Shown here: positions 1 to 8,900 of the stretch, piece by piece
Numbering within the stretch: position 1 is the stretch's first letter
Layout of the letters: every line of letters starts with the position of its first letter
NCBI RefSeq assembly: GCF_008254045.1
Contig: NZ_CP042425.1
Span: 1,178,001-1,242,000 of the forward strand
Length of the DNA: 64,000 bases
Direction: 5' to 3'
Source of the DNA: Limnoglobus roseus
GTDB taxonomy: Bacteria; Planctomycetota; Planctomycetia; Gemmatales; Gemmataceae
Translations under genes and position numbers: made by a program
The notes under the pieces: model-generated
The model's input: the letters and a program-made list of their open reading frames with translations, nothing else
What the model was told of the DNA's origin: nothing
Database searches by the model: none

Positions 1-576
1 GTCTTCGCCGCCCTGTTCTCGTAAGGCCCGGGCCACCTTCTGTTGTCGCTCGGCGGGGTGGTTCTGGTTCAACTTGAACTTGCCCTCCAGCCGCTCAATC
101 TCGATTCGGAAACCCACGATCTGGGCCAACATCTTGTCGAGGAAAGCCGGCGGTTCGTCCAGCACCCACGGCCGGGGCATCGACCGTTCGTAGACCGCGA
201 CCGATTGTTGAAGAATGCCCAGCAACGTCGCCCGGTCTTCGATCAACTGCGGCCGGCCGTAGGCGTGGACGGCGGTGTAGTTCCACGTCGGCACGACGGC
301 TTCCGCCTCGTACCACGTCGGCGAGATGTAGGCGTGCGGCCCGGAGAAGACGGCGAGAGCCAGCTGGCGTTCGAGTTCCCGCCAATGCGGGTTCGCCCGG
401 GCCAGGTGGCCGATCAGCGTTCCATGCGGCCCGGCGGTTCGGTCCAGCAGGAAGGGCAAGTGCGTCGCGAACGATTCGCCGCCGACGTTCGAGACGAGCA
501 GCCCGAAGCTGTGCCGCGCGATGAAGGCGTGCAGGGTGTCGAGTTCCGGCACCGCGAAGGAAGACGGGACGTACAT
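1..576 (-). CDS. FMN-binding negative transcriptional regulator, PaiB-like (3' end outside window)
   Basis: The frame opens with ATG at 576-574 (MYVPSSFAV) and stays open to the first base of the window, giving 192 residues and no stop. The N-terminus, the stretch SPTWYEAEAVVPTWNYTAVHAYG-like at about residues 92-114, and a later FKLNQN segment are typical of the PaiB family, proteins of about 200-210 residues with a split-barrel flavin-binding fold. PaiB was described as a negative regulator of degradative enzymes and sporulation in Bacillus; its biochemical role elsewhere is unclear. Only about 10-20 residues should be missing. It lies 38 bases downstream of a small gene on the same strand and is probably cotranscribed with it. 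Confidence 0.85.
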   Translation of the reverse strand, partial: MYVPSSFAVPELDTLHAFIARHSFGLLVSNVGGESFATHLPFLLDRTAGPHGTLIGHLARANPHWRELERQLALAVFSGPHAYISPTWYEAEAVVPTWNYTAVHAYGRPQLIEDRATLLGILQQSVAVYERSMPRPWVLDEPPAFLDKMLAQIVGFRIEIERLEGKFKLNQNHPAERQQKVARALREQGGED

Positions 577-614
577 GAAGGACCGGGTTGGAGAAAGAGA
601 GACGGACGGGCGGG

Positions 615-881
615 TCACGCGCCAGGTTCGCTCGGGACCGCGATGAACCCCTCGCCCGCCCGGACGAGGATCGGTTCCGCCAGCGTCACCCACCCACCGT
701 CACCCGTCACGGCCGTGGTGATGAGGTCGAGCCGCCCGCCGGTTTCGGGGTTGAGCCGGTAGACGGCGATCGACCGCCCAGTCTCCACGCCTTCCAGGTG
801 GAAGCGCGGGATCATGCGATCTTCGGCGAAGCGGAACGTGAAGTCGCGGTCGCGGTGGAGCGGGATCATCGCGTTCATCAT
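615..881 (-). CDS. Conserved-looking small protein of unknown function
   Basis: An 88-residue frame starting MMNAMIPLHRDRDF and ending in TGA at 617-615. No family was recognised. The composition is ordinary for a soluble protein, with no signal peptide or membrane segment, and the middle (RLNPETGGRLDLITTAV) looks like a beta-rich small domain. It sits just upstream of the PaiB-like gene on the same strand, so the two probably form a short operon. It is divergent from the histidine kinase gene that starts at 969, so the roughly 90 bases between them should hold both promoters. The start could also be one codon later. The coding call rests on codon use and neighbour spacing. Confidence 0.6.
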   Translation of the reverse strand: MMNAMIPLHRDRDFTFRFAEDRMIPRFHLEGVETGRSIAVYRLNPETGGRLDLITTAVTGDGGWVTLAEPILVRAGEGFIAVPSEPGA

Positions 882-968
882 ATCGTCGCGGCCGCGGTGG
901 GGAGGGCGGCCGTCCTACAATGTCCACCCCGGTGTGGGAACGACTTCGCGAGTGTGGAGACGCGAGAG

Positions 969-2414
969 ATGCCCATCCGCAGTTACCCGTTGCGCGTCCT
1001 GATCTTGTCGGGCACGTCGTGCTTCCTGTTGCTGGTGCTCTGCGGGTCGGTCGCGGTGTACCTCAACCGCGAACAGGGGTTGACCGTCGCGGCGCTCCAG
1101 GAGGACATCTTCAGCCGCGGGGTGGCGACCAACCTGGAGACGCACGCCAACCGCCTGGCCACCCTGCACGACCGGCGGGCGCGGGAGGTCGAACCGTTGC
1201 ACGAACAGGTGCGGGCGGATCTTGCCGAGATGGCCCGCCTCGCGGACAAGGACGAGGAAGTGAAACTGGCCGCCCGCGTGGCCGAGTTGTTCGAAGAGTA
1301 CCTTCGCCTCTGGCGGGAAGGCCGGGTGCCGCCGGCCGAGTTGGCCCTCTTCCTCCGCGAGCGGGTGGTGGTGTCGGCCGAGGAACTGCGGGTCTACAAC
1401 GGGAGCGAACTCAAGCAGTCGGAAGAAGATCACCGCCGCTCCCTGCAACGGATGGCGTGGGGGCTGGTCGCGGTCGGCGGCCTCGGGTCGGTCGCCGGCC
1501 TCGTGTTGGGGTACGGGTTGGCCCGCAGTCTCCGCCGGACGATCCACCAATTCCTGGTGCGGGTCCAGGGGGCGTCCGAGATGCTCGGGCAGGAAATTCC
1601 CCCCATCGAGTGGGAGCGAAGCGGCGAACCCCTTCGCGACGGCAGCGACGACTTGCTCGTGCGCGTCGAACAGGTCGTCACGAAGTTGCACCAGCGGGAG
1701 CGGGAAGTCCGCCGGGCCGAACGGCTGGCCGCCGTCGGGCAGTTGGCCGCCGGGATGGCGCACGAGATTCGCAACCCGCTCACGTCGGTCATTCTGCTCA
1801 TCGAGACGGCCCGCCGCGACCGCACCGCCGGCGGGCTGACCGAGGAAGACTTCACGCTGATCGAAGGGGAACTGCACCGGATCGAACAGTCGTTGCAACA
1901 GTTCCTCGACTACGCCCGGCCGCCGGAACTGCGGCGGGCGAACGTGCGGCCGTCCGAGATCGTGCGGACCGCCCTGGCCCTCGCCCGCGGTCGGATCGAG
2001 CAACAGCGGGTGGACGTGCGGTTCGACGCGGGGGAAGACCTGGTGATCGAGGCCGACGCCGACCAACTGCGGCAGGTCGTGTTAAACTTGCTCCTCAACG
2101 CGCTCGACGTGATGCCGCACGGCGGAACCCTGAGCCTGGGCGTGAAGTCGCGGCCGGACTGGGGTACAATCGAATTGGCCGTGAGCGACACCGGCCCCGG
2201 CATCCGGGCCGACATCCTCCCGCGGTTGTTCGAGCCGTTCCTGACGGCGAAGGAAACCGGCCTGGGTCTGGGCTTGGTGGTGTCGCGGCGGATCGTCGAG
2301 GACCACCACGGCACGCTCACCGGCTCGAACCGCCCCGAGGGGGGCGCGTGCTTCGTCGTTCAACTACCCGTTCCCACCGACCGGAGCGCCGATGCCCAAC
2401 CTCCTCGTGATTGA
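969..2414 (+). CDS. Membrane sensor histidine kinase of an NtrB-type pair
   Basis: A 481-residue sensor kinase. The start ATG at 969 (MPIRSYPLRV) is preferred over upstream in-frame ATGs because a membrane helix follows at once (residues about 10-31). An extracytoplasmic sensor region follows to about residue 157, then a second helix (about 160-182) and a HAMP-like linker with coiled-coil heptads. The dimerisation/H-box AAGMAHEIRNPLTS carries phospho-acceptor His265. The N box (QVVLNLLLNALD), G1 box (SDTGPGI), F box and GLGLGLVV G2 box are all intact, so it should be catalytically active. Its last 23 bases overlap the start of the response-regulator gene, which implies translational coupling. 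The signal it senses is unknown; position suggests envelope or metal stress handled by the downstream efflux genes. Confidence 0.93.
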   Translation: MPIRSYPLRVLILSGTSCFLLLVLCGSVAVYLNREQGLTVAALQEDIFSRGVATNLETHANRLATLHDRRAREVEPLHEQVRADLAEMARLADKDEEVKLAARVAELFEEYLRLWREGRVPPAELALFLRERVVVSAEELRVYNGSELKQSEEDHRRSLQRMAWGLVAVGGLGSVAGLVLGYGLARSLRRTIHQFLVRVQGASEMLGQEIPPIEWERSGEPLRDGSDDLLVRVEQVVTKLHQREREVRRAERLAAVGQLAAGMAHEIRNPLTSVILLIETARRDRTAGGLTEEDFTLIEGELHRIEQSLQQFLDYARPPELRRANVRPSEIVRTALALARGRIEQQRVDVRFDAGEDLVIEADADQLRQVVLNLLLNALDVMPHGGTLSLGVKSRPDWGTIELAVSDTGPGIRADILPRLFEPFLTAKETGLGLGLVVSRRIVEDHHGTLTGSNRPEGGACFVVQLPVPTDRSADAQPPRD

Positions 2415-3852
2415 CGACGAACCGGTCATCCAGCACGCGGTTCGCAAGGCGTTCCACCCGCCGGAGTACGCCACGGCGTCGGCCGTGACCGCCGTCGACG
2501 GCCTGCGCCAACTGGCGGCCGACCCGCCGGACGTGGTGATCCTCGACGTTCACCTACCGGACGCCGACGGGCTGAAGGCATTCGACCAGGTCAAGGCGGT
2601 CAACCACCGCGTGCCGATCATCCTCGTCACCGGCCACGGCACGACGGAACTCGCCATCGAGGCGATGAAGCGCGGGGCGTTCGACTACCTCCTGAAGCCC
2701 CTGCGATACGACCAGTTGAAGGAGGCCGTGGACAAGGCGTGCGCGTCCAGCCGGCTGATGACCGTGCCGGCCGTGGTCGCCGACGCGGGTACGGTGCCGC
2801 CGCAGGCTGATGCGCTGGTCGGCCGCAGCGAGGCGATGCAGGCGGTGTACAAGGCCATCGGCCGGGTCGCCGACACCGACACGACGGTGCTCATCCTCGG
2901 CGAGAGCGGCACCGGCAAGGAACTCGTCGCCCGGGCGGTGTACCAGCACTCGCGGCGGAGCCGACAGCCGTTCCTGGCGATCAACTGCGGGGCAATCCCG
3001 GAGAACCTGATCGAGAGCGAACTGTTCGGCCACGAGAAAGGGGCGTTCAGCGGAGCCGAGCGGAAGCGGATCGGTAAGTTCGAACAGTGCCGCGGCGGGA
3101 CGATCTTCCTCGACGAAGTCGGCGAGATGCCGCTACTGGCCCAGGTGAAGTTGTTGCGGCTGTTGCAGGAACAATCATTCGAGCGGGTCGGCGGGAACGA
3201 GACGGTCACCACCGACGTGCGGGTCATCGCGGCGACGAACGCCGACCTGGACAAGCACGTCGCCGCCGGCCGGTTTCGGGCCGACCTGTACTTCCGGCTG
3301 AACGTCTTCCCGATTAACTTGCCGCCGCTGCGGGACCGCGGTGCCGACCTCGACCTGCTGATCGACTTCTACGTCGGCCGGTACGCCGCCGAGTTCCACA
3401 GAGCGGTGGCCGTCGCGCCGGACGAAACGCGGGCCGCACTCCGCGCGTACCGCTGGCCGGGGAACATTCGCGAGTTACAGAGCGTACTGAAGCAAGCGAT
3501 CCTCCACTCCGGCGGCGCGATCCTGCTCCCCGGCGACCTGTCGATCTCGGCCGGGGCGACTCCGCTGGCATCGCCGACCGAAGCGGGTCCCGCCTCGGCC
3601 GACGCCCGGGAACGGGTCTGGGATCAGTACGTCGCCACCCGGCTGGATTCGAACTCGAACAACGTCTACGCCGAGTGCCTGGAGCATCTGGAACGAGAAC
3701 TGCTTACCCGCACCCTTCAGCGGACCGGCGGCAACCAACTCCGGGCGGCGGAACGGCTCGGAATCACCCGCGGCAGCCTGCGGTTCAAGCTCAAATCTCT
3801 CGGCATTACCATCGAAAAGAGCGTCTGGTCGGACGACGACACCACTGATTAG
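2392..3852 (+). CDS. Sigma-54-dependent response regulator, NtrC family
   Basis: A 486-residue three-domain enhancer-binding protein. The receiver domain (about 1-120) has the phospho-acceptor Asp52 in VVILDVHLPDADG and the conserved Lys in LLKPLRYD. The AAA+ sigma-54 activation domain (about 140-380) has Walker A GESGTGKE at residues 170-177 and the sigma-54-contacting loop GAFSGA at 217-222, a Ser-for-Thr variant of GAFTGA that still functions in known members. Walker B-like IFLDEVGE is also present. A Fis-type helix-turn-helix closes the protein (GGNQLRAAERLGITRGSLRFKLKSLGI-like). It overlaps the histidine kinase gene by 23 bases and is its cognate partner. A good sigma-54 promoter and an inverted repeat lie in the gap just downstream, before the efflux genes, which are the obvious target. 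Confidence 0.95.
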   Translation: MPNLLVIDDEPVIQHAVRKAFHPPEYATASAVTAVDGLRQLAADPPDVVILDVHLPDADGLKAFDQVKAVNHRVPIILVTGHGTTELAIEAMKRGAFDYLLKPLRYDQLKEAVDKACASSRLMTVPAVVADAGTVPPQADALVGRSEAMQAVYKAIGRVADTDTTVLILGESGTGKELVARAVYQHSRRSRQPFLAINCGAIPENLIESELFGHEKGAFSGAERKRIGKFEQCRGGTIFLDEVGEMPLLAQVKLLRLLQEQSFERVGGNETVTTDVRVIAATNADLDKHVAAGRFRADLYFRLNVFPINLPPLRDRGADLDLLIDFYVGRYAAEFHRAVAVAPDETRAALRAYRWPGNIRELQSVLKQAILHSGGAILLPGDLSISAGATPLASPTEAGPASADARERVWDQYVATRLDSNSNNVYAECLEHLERELLTRTLQRTGGNQLRAAERLGITRGSLRFKLKSLGITIEKSVWSDDDTTD

Positions 3853-3911
3853 CCGCCGGCCACCGGCCTGATCGCCGCCCGCCCACGTCCGATCGTTCGC
3901 GGCCGGCGGGC

Positions 3912-3934
3912 GCGAATTCCTGCGATAATTCGCA
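3912..3934. promoter_or_regulatory. Inverted repeats, candidate enhancer site for the NtrC-type activator
   Basis: Two overlapping dyads are visible. TGCGA-TAAT-TCGCA spans 3921-3934. GCGAATT (3912-3918) pairs with AATTCGC (3927-3933). The centre lies about 65 bases upstream of the transcription start predicted from the sigma-54 promoter at 3967-3982. Fis-type DNA-binding domains recognise dyads of this size. Assigning it to the neighbouring regulator is an inference from position. Confidence 0.45.
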
Positions 3935-3966
3935 CTTTTCGGCTCATTCGCTGGTTCGAAATCGTT

Positions 3967-3982
3967 CGGCACACCCTTTGCG
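3967..3982 (+). promoter_or_regulatory. Sigma-54 (-24/-12) promoter for the efflux genes
   Basis: The sequence CGGCACACCCTTTGCG has GG at 3968-3969 and GC at 3980-3981, separated by exactly 10 bases as sigma-54 requires. It matches the consensus TGGCAC-N5-TTGC except for C in place of the first T. Transcription would start near 3993, about 130 bases before the SRPBCC gene. It lies immediately downstream of the gene for a sigma-54 activator, which strengthens the call. Confidence 0.65.
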
Positions 3983-4125
3983 TCTCTCCCTTTCGTTAAT
4001 GGCTCCGGCATGAGTTGCACCCGAGATTGAGCGCCACTCATTTCTTCCCGCAGCCCGCCCGCACGTGAATGCCGGTTCTTCCTTCTCTTCCGCGGTGGCC
4101 CCGTGGCTTGCCGCGAAGGCCGAAC

Positions 4126-4542
4126 ATGTGGCAGCACACGCTCGTAACGACAACCGACGTGCCGGCTCCGTGGCTGGAAGCGGTGGTCAAGGACATTTGG
4201 AACTGGTCGGTCTGGCAGGCGGACGGCGAAGCCCCGGTGCTGCCCCGCTCGCCCGTCCGACTCGTGCAGGAGCAATCGTCGGGCCGGTACACGGTCGTCA
4301 CCGCGGGCCGGTTCGCGGAGATGACGACGACGTATGAGTTCGAGCCGACGCCCGCCGGCACGCGGGTTCGAGTCGCGGTCGAAATTGGCGGCCTGACCGG
4401 CTTCCTCTTCGCCCCGGTGGCGTACCGCCGCGGGCAAGGTTTGTCGAGTCACGTGCGGCGGTTAGTGGCCCGTGCCCGAGCGGTCGCCGGCTGGTCTGAC
4501 GAATCCCGATCCCCGAACACCCCGAGCGTGAGAGAGAACTAA
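4126..4542 (+). CDS. SRPBCC-fold (START/polyketide-cyclase-like) protein
   Basis: A 138-residue protein from ATG 4126 (MWQHTLVTTTDVPAPW). An in-frame ATG at 4069 would add 19 arginine- and proline-rich residues unlike the family. The pattern fits the helix-grip fold: an opening strand, VPAPWLEAVVKDIWNWSVW, then strands ending in TTYEFEPTPAGTRVRVAVEIGG and a C-terminal helix around SSHVRRLVARARA. Such proteins bind hydrophobic ligands. No catalytic signature is visible and the ligand is unknown. Its stop overlaps the adaptor start (TAATG), so it belongs to the efflux operon, where it could bind the pump substrate. It is the first gene after the sigma-54 promoter. Confidence 0.7.
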   Translation: MWQHTLVTTTDVPAPWLEAVVKDIWNWSVWQADGEAPVLPRSPVRLVQEQSSGRYTVVTAGRFAEMTTTYEFEPTPAGTRVRVAVEIGGLTGFLFAPVAYRRGQGLSSHVRRLVARARAVAGWSDESRSPNTPSVREN

Positions 4543-5918
4543 TGTCCGCATGGCTCGTCCGGGCTTTTTCGACAGCCCGTAGCGTGTTCCTCGTCGGCCT
4601 CGTCCTCGCGGTGGGAGGAGGGGCCGCGTACCTGGCGACGAAGGCCCCGGCCAAGTCGCCCGCCCCGTCGGTGGCCGCACCGAACGCCGCGGAACCAGAG
4701 AAGGTTCAGCGCGTCGAGAAGGACATGCTCGTCGTGCCCGAGTCGATCGCGCACAACATCGGCCTGCAAACGGTCGCCGTCACCCCGCGAACGCGGTCCC
4801 GGCCGTTCCCGCCGCTGCAAGGCACACTCGCCCTGGACACCAACCGCCTCTCGCGCGTCCACTCGCGGTTCGCCGGCGAGGTGATGTCGCTCGGCCAGAC
4901 GACGGTTCCCACGATGGCATCGTTCTCGTCGGAACCCGCGCCGACGACCACCCGCACGTTCACCGTCGGCGACACGGTTCACAAGGGCGACCTGCTCGCC
5001 GTGGTGTGGAGCAAAGACCTCGGCGAGAAAAAGAGCGAGCTGGTGGACGCCGTCTCGCGGCTGCGGGCTGACACAATCACCTATCGGAACTTGGAAGGGG
5101 CGTACAAGGACGGCACCGTGCCCGAGCGGAGCTTTCGCGACGCGGAGCGAATCGTCGAGGCGGACCGCATCGCCGTCGAGCGGGCCGAGCGGACGCTGCG
5201 GACGTGGCGACTGACCGAGGACGAGGTCGCGGCCGTGCGGCAGGAAGGCGAAAAGTTCACGGCGAAAGTCGGCGAGAAGAAGGCGAGTCTCGGCGAGTGG
5301 GCCCGTGTCGAAGTGCGGGCACCGCAGGACGGCATGATCCTCGAAAAGAACGTCGCGGCCGGCGACATTGTGGACACCACCGCCGATCTGTTCAAAGTCG
5401 GCGACCTGTCGCGGCTGGTAGTGTGGGCACACGTGTACGAGGAAGACCTGCCCGCACTGGAAGCCCTGCCGAAGCCGATCCGCTGGGTGGTCAAGGTTCC
5501 CTCGCGGCCGGAGGAGAAGTTCGCCGGCACCCTCGCTCAGATCGGCTCGGTCATCGACCCGAACCAGCACACGGCCCTCGTTACCGGCTCCGTGGAGAAC
5601 CCCCACGGCGAGTTGAAGGTCGGCCAGTTCGTGACCACCTGCCTGGAGTTCCCGGCCCCGAACGGGGAGATCGAACTGCCGGCCGCGGCCGTCATCGAAG
5701 ACGGTCGCGAGAGCGTGGTGTTCGTCCGGGCGGAAGGGGCGGCCAACCGCTACCACCGCGTGTCGGTGCGGGTCGCCAGCCGGTTCCACGACATCATTTG
5801 CGTGCGGGCCGAAGGTAACGTCCGCGGCGGCGATCAGGTCGTCACCACCGGCGCGATCCTGCTCCGCGACGCAATGGACGTCCTCCCCGCCCCTGAAACG
5901 GTCGCCGTGCGGCCGTAA
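4542..5918 (+). CDS. RND efflux periplasmic adaptor (HlyD/CusB-like)
   Basis: A 458-residue membrane-fusion protein. An N-terminal membrane anchor (about residues 8-33, VFLVGLVLAVGGGAAYL) is followed by a proline/alanine linker, the split lipoyl/barrel-sandwich region (first half near VHSRFAGEVMSLGQTT, second half VEVRAPQDGMILEKNVAAGDIV at about 262-283), an alpha-helical hairpin between them, a beta-barrel, and a membrane-proximal domain ending INLLRDAMDVLPA-like. It should bridge the inner-membrane pump and an outer-membrane factor. It follows the SRPBCC gene by start/stop overlap and precedes the pump gene by 27 bases. No methionine- or histidine-rich metal-binding N-terminus like that of CusB is visible, so the substrate (metal or organic) is open. 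Confidence 0.92.
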   Translation: MSAWLVRAFSTARSVFLVGLVLAVGGGAAYLATKAPAKSPAPSVAAPNAAEPEKVQRVEKDMLVVPESIAHNIGLQTVAVTPRTRSRPFPPLQGTLALDTNRLSRVHSRFAGEVMSLGQTTVPTMASFSSEPAPTTTRTFTVGDTVHKGDLLAVVWSKDLGEKKSELVDAVSRLRADTITYRNLEGAYKDGTVPERSFRDAERIVEADRIAVERAERTLRTWRLTEDEVAAVRQEGEKFTAKVGEKKASLGEWARVEVRAPQDGMILEKNVAAGDIVDTTADLFKVGDLSRLVVWAHVYEEDLPALEALPKPIRWVVKVPSRPEEKFAGTLAQIGSVIDPNQHTALVTGSVENPHGELKVGQFVTTCLEFPAPNGEIELPAAAVIEDGRESVVFVRAEGAANRYHRVSVRVASRFHDIICVRAEGNVRGGDQVVTTGAILLRDAMDVLPAPETVAVRP

Positions 5919-5945
5919 TTTCCTGAACCTCCGCCCGAGGAAGTT

Positions 5946-8900
5946 GTGGTCAAGAACTGGATTTCGTGGGCCGTCGCGAACCCGCTCATCGTGATGATCC
6001 TGACGGTCGTGTTGGCCATCGGCGGCGGGTACGCCTTCGTTCACGTCAACATCGAAGCCTACCCCGACCCCGCCCCCGCGATCATCGAAGTCGTCGCCCA
6101 GTTCCCCGGGGCCAGTGCCGAGGAAGTCGAACGGCAAGTCACGGTGCCGCTGGAAGTGGCCCTCGCCGGGATGCCGGGGCTGGACACGACGCGCAGCAAG
6201 TCGCTGTTCGGCCTCAGCCACATCCGCAACCAGTTTACCTACGCCCGGGAGTACGAGCAGGCCAAGCAGGACGTGCTGAACCGCCTCGCGTCGGTGAACC
6301 TGCCGGCCGGCGTCACGCCGCAGATTTCCCCCGCCTCGCCGATCGGCGAAATCCTCCGCTTCACGATCAAGAACCCGAAAGACCCGGTCACGGGGAAGCC
6401 GATCTACACCCTCTCGGACCTGAAGGCGACGCAGGAGTACGTGATTCAGCGGGAACTCCTCCGCGTGCCGCGGGTCGCGGGCGTCACCGGGGTCGGCGGG
6501 ACGATCAAGCGGTACGAGATTCAGCCCGACCCGGACCGCCTCCGGCAGTACGGCGTCTCGCTCGCACAACTCCAGACGGCCGTCGGCAACTCCAACGCCA
6601 ACGGCAGCGGCGACAACCTCACGCAAGGCCAACTCACCATCGTCGTTCGCTCGCTCGGCCTGTTGGGTAACGGCCAAGACCCGCAACAGCAGACGCTCGC
6701 GATGGCCAACGCCCGTACGGCCGCCGAGTACCTTCGCAGCGAGGAAGCCCGCCGCTGCCGCGAGATTCGGCAGGTCGTGGTGGCCAGCGTGAACAACGTG
6801 CCGGTCCGCGTCGATCAACTCGTGGACGGCGGCCCATGCCTGAACGCCGACGGCAGCCCGCGCGTCGACGACGGCCGCCTCGTAACACGAGGCGTCGTCA
6901 TCGGCTACCAGACCCGCCAAGGCCGCGTCGGCTTCAGCAAGCCGCATCTGGACGCCGACGGCAATCGCACCTTCAACCCCGACGGCTCTCAGGTTTGGGA
7001 CGACGAAGACGACGTGGTGCAGGGGATCGTCCTGCTCCGCAAGGGGCAGGAGTCGCTGCCCGCCCTCAAGGACGTGCTGGCGAAGGTCGAGGAGCTGAAC
7101 CAACCCGGCCACCTGCCGCCGGGGATGCAACTCGCCACCTTCTACAACCGCACGACGCTCATCGACAAGACCACCGAGACGGTCCACGAGAACCTGCTCG
7201 TCGGCATGGCCCTGGTGACGACGATCCTGCTCATGTTCCTCGGCAACGTCCGGGCGGCCGTCATCGTGGCCCTCAACATCCCGCTCGCGCTGCTGTTCGC
7301 GTTCGGCGTCCTCCTCGCCCGCGGCAAGTCGGCTAATTTGCTGTCCATCGGGGCGGTCGACTTCGGCATCATCGTCGACTCGTCAGTCATTATCGTCGAG
7401 AGCATCTACCGCAACCTGATGCGAACCGACGACGCCGACCGGCCGATCGAAGACCGCATCCTCGCGGCTTGCGGGCAGGTGACGAAGAGTGTGTTCTTCG
7501 CCACCGTCATCATGGTGTGTGCTCTGCTGCCGCTGTTCACGATGAGCGGCCCGGAAGGGCAAATCTTCGGCCCGATGGCCGACACGTATGCCTTCGCCCT
7601 CGGCGGCGCACTCATCCTGGCGATGACCGTCTCGCCGGTGCTTTGTTACCTGCTGATGAAGCGGTTGAAGCCGAAGCCCGACAACGTCCTCGTCCGGGCG
7701 TTGCAGTGGATGTTCCTGGTGCAACTGCGGTGGCTGTTACACGTCCGTTGGCTCGCGCTGGCCGGATTCGTCGGGGTGCTGACCTTCACCGGGGTGCTGG
7801 CCGCGAACATGGGCCGCGAGTTCATGCCGGAACTGGAGGAAGGCAACCTCATGGTCCGCGGCACGTTCCCGGTGAACGTCGCGCTGGGCGAGGTTTCGGG
7901 GCGGGTGAAGCAACTCCGCAAGGTGCTGCAACAGTTCCCCGAGTTCGCGGTGATCGTCCCGACCATCGGCCGACCGGACGACGGCACCGACCCGACCGGA
8001 TACTACAACTGCGAGACGTTCCTACCACTACGCTCCGAGGCCGACTGGCCGGTGGACCCGAAGCGCGGCCGCCCGCGGAAGAAGGCCGAGATGGTCCACG
8101 ACCTGGAAGAAGCCCTCGACGCGAACTTCCCCGGTGTGGACTTCGACATCTCGCAGATCATCCGCGACAACGTAATGGAAGCCCTCTCCGGCGTGAAGGG
8201 GGAGAACTCGATCAAGGTGTTCGGCCCGGACCTCGACGTGCTGGAACAGACGGCCGCCAACATTCGCGACACGCTCAACGGCGTGCCGGGCGTGCAGAAC
8301 GCCGGCGTGTTCCGCGTGCAGGGGCAGTCGAGTCTGGAGTTCCCCGTGGACCGGCAGAAGTGCGCCCGGTGGAACGTGTCGGCCGCCGACGTGCAGGCCG
8401 TGATCCAGTCGGCCGTCGGCGGGCGGGCGGCGACGCAGATGCAAGAGGGCGGCCGCCTGTTCGACGTGACGGTCCGCTGGCCGGCCCGACTGCGGGCGGA
8501 TCAGGAGTCGATCCTGGCGATCCCGGTGCCGGTCGGCGGTAATCAAGTGACGGCCGGCAATCAGTTCGCGCTCGCCCCGACGCCGGCGAGTGGCGGTGCC
8601 ATCGGCCTGTCGCCTATCGGAACGACAATGGCGCTCCCGTCACCGACCGGCGACGCCTACAACGCCCCGAACGTCTCGACCGGCACGCCGGTCCGCCGGT
8701 TGAGTGACCTCGTCACGCCACTCAACGCGAAGGGACAACCCGACGAGGCGAACGGCTCGTTCCTGCGGCCGGGGGCCAGCACGATCTACCGCGAGCAGGG
8801 GCAGCGGCTCATCGCCATCAAGTTCGAAGTCCGCGGCCGTGACCTCGCGTCCACGGTGGCCGAGGCGCGGGCGAAGGTGGACCCGTTACTGAAGGTGCCG

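Noticed and set aside
4539-7187. Long minus-strand open frame (882 codons) opposite the efflux genes
   Set aside because: It is antisense to well-supported adaptor and pump genes, its translation is Arg/Val/Asp/His-rich low-complexity text, and no motif is present. High-GC third positions create such frames.
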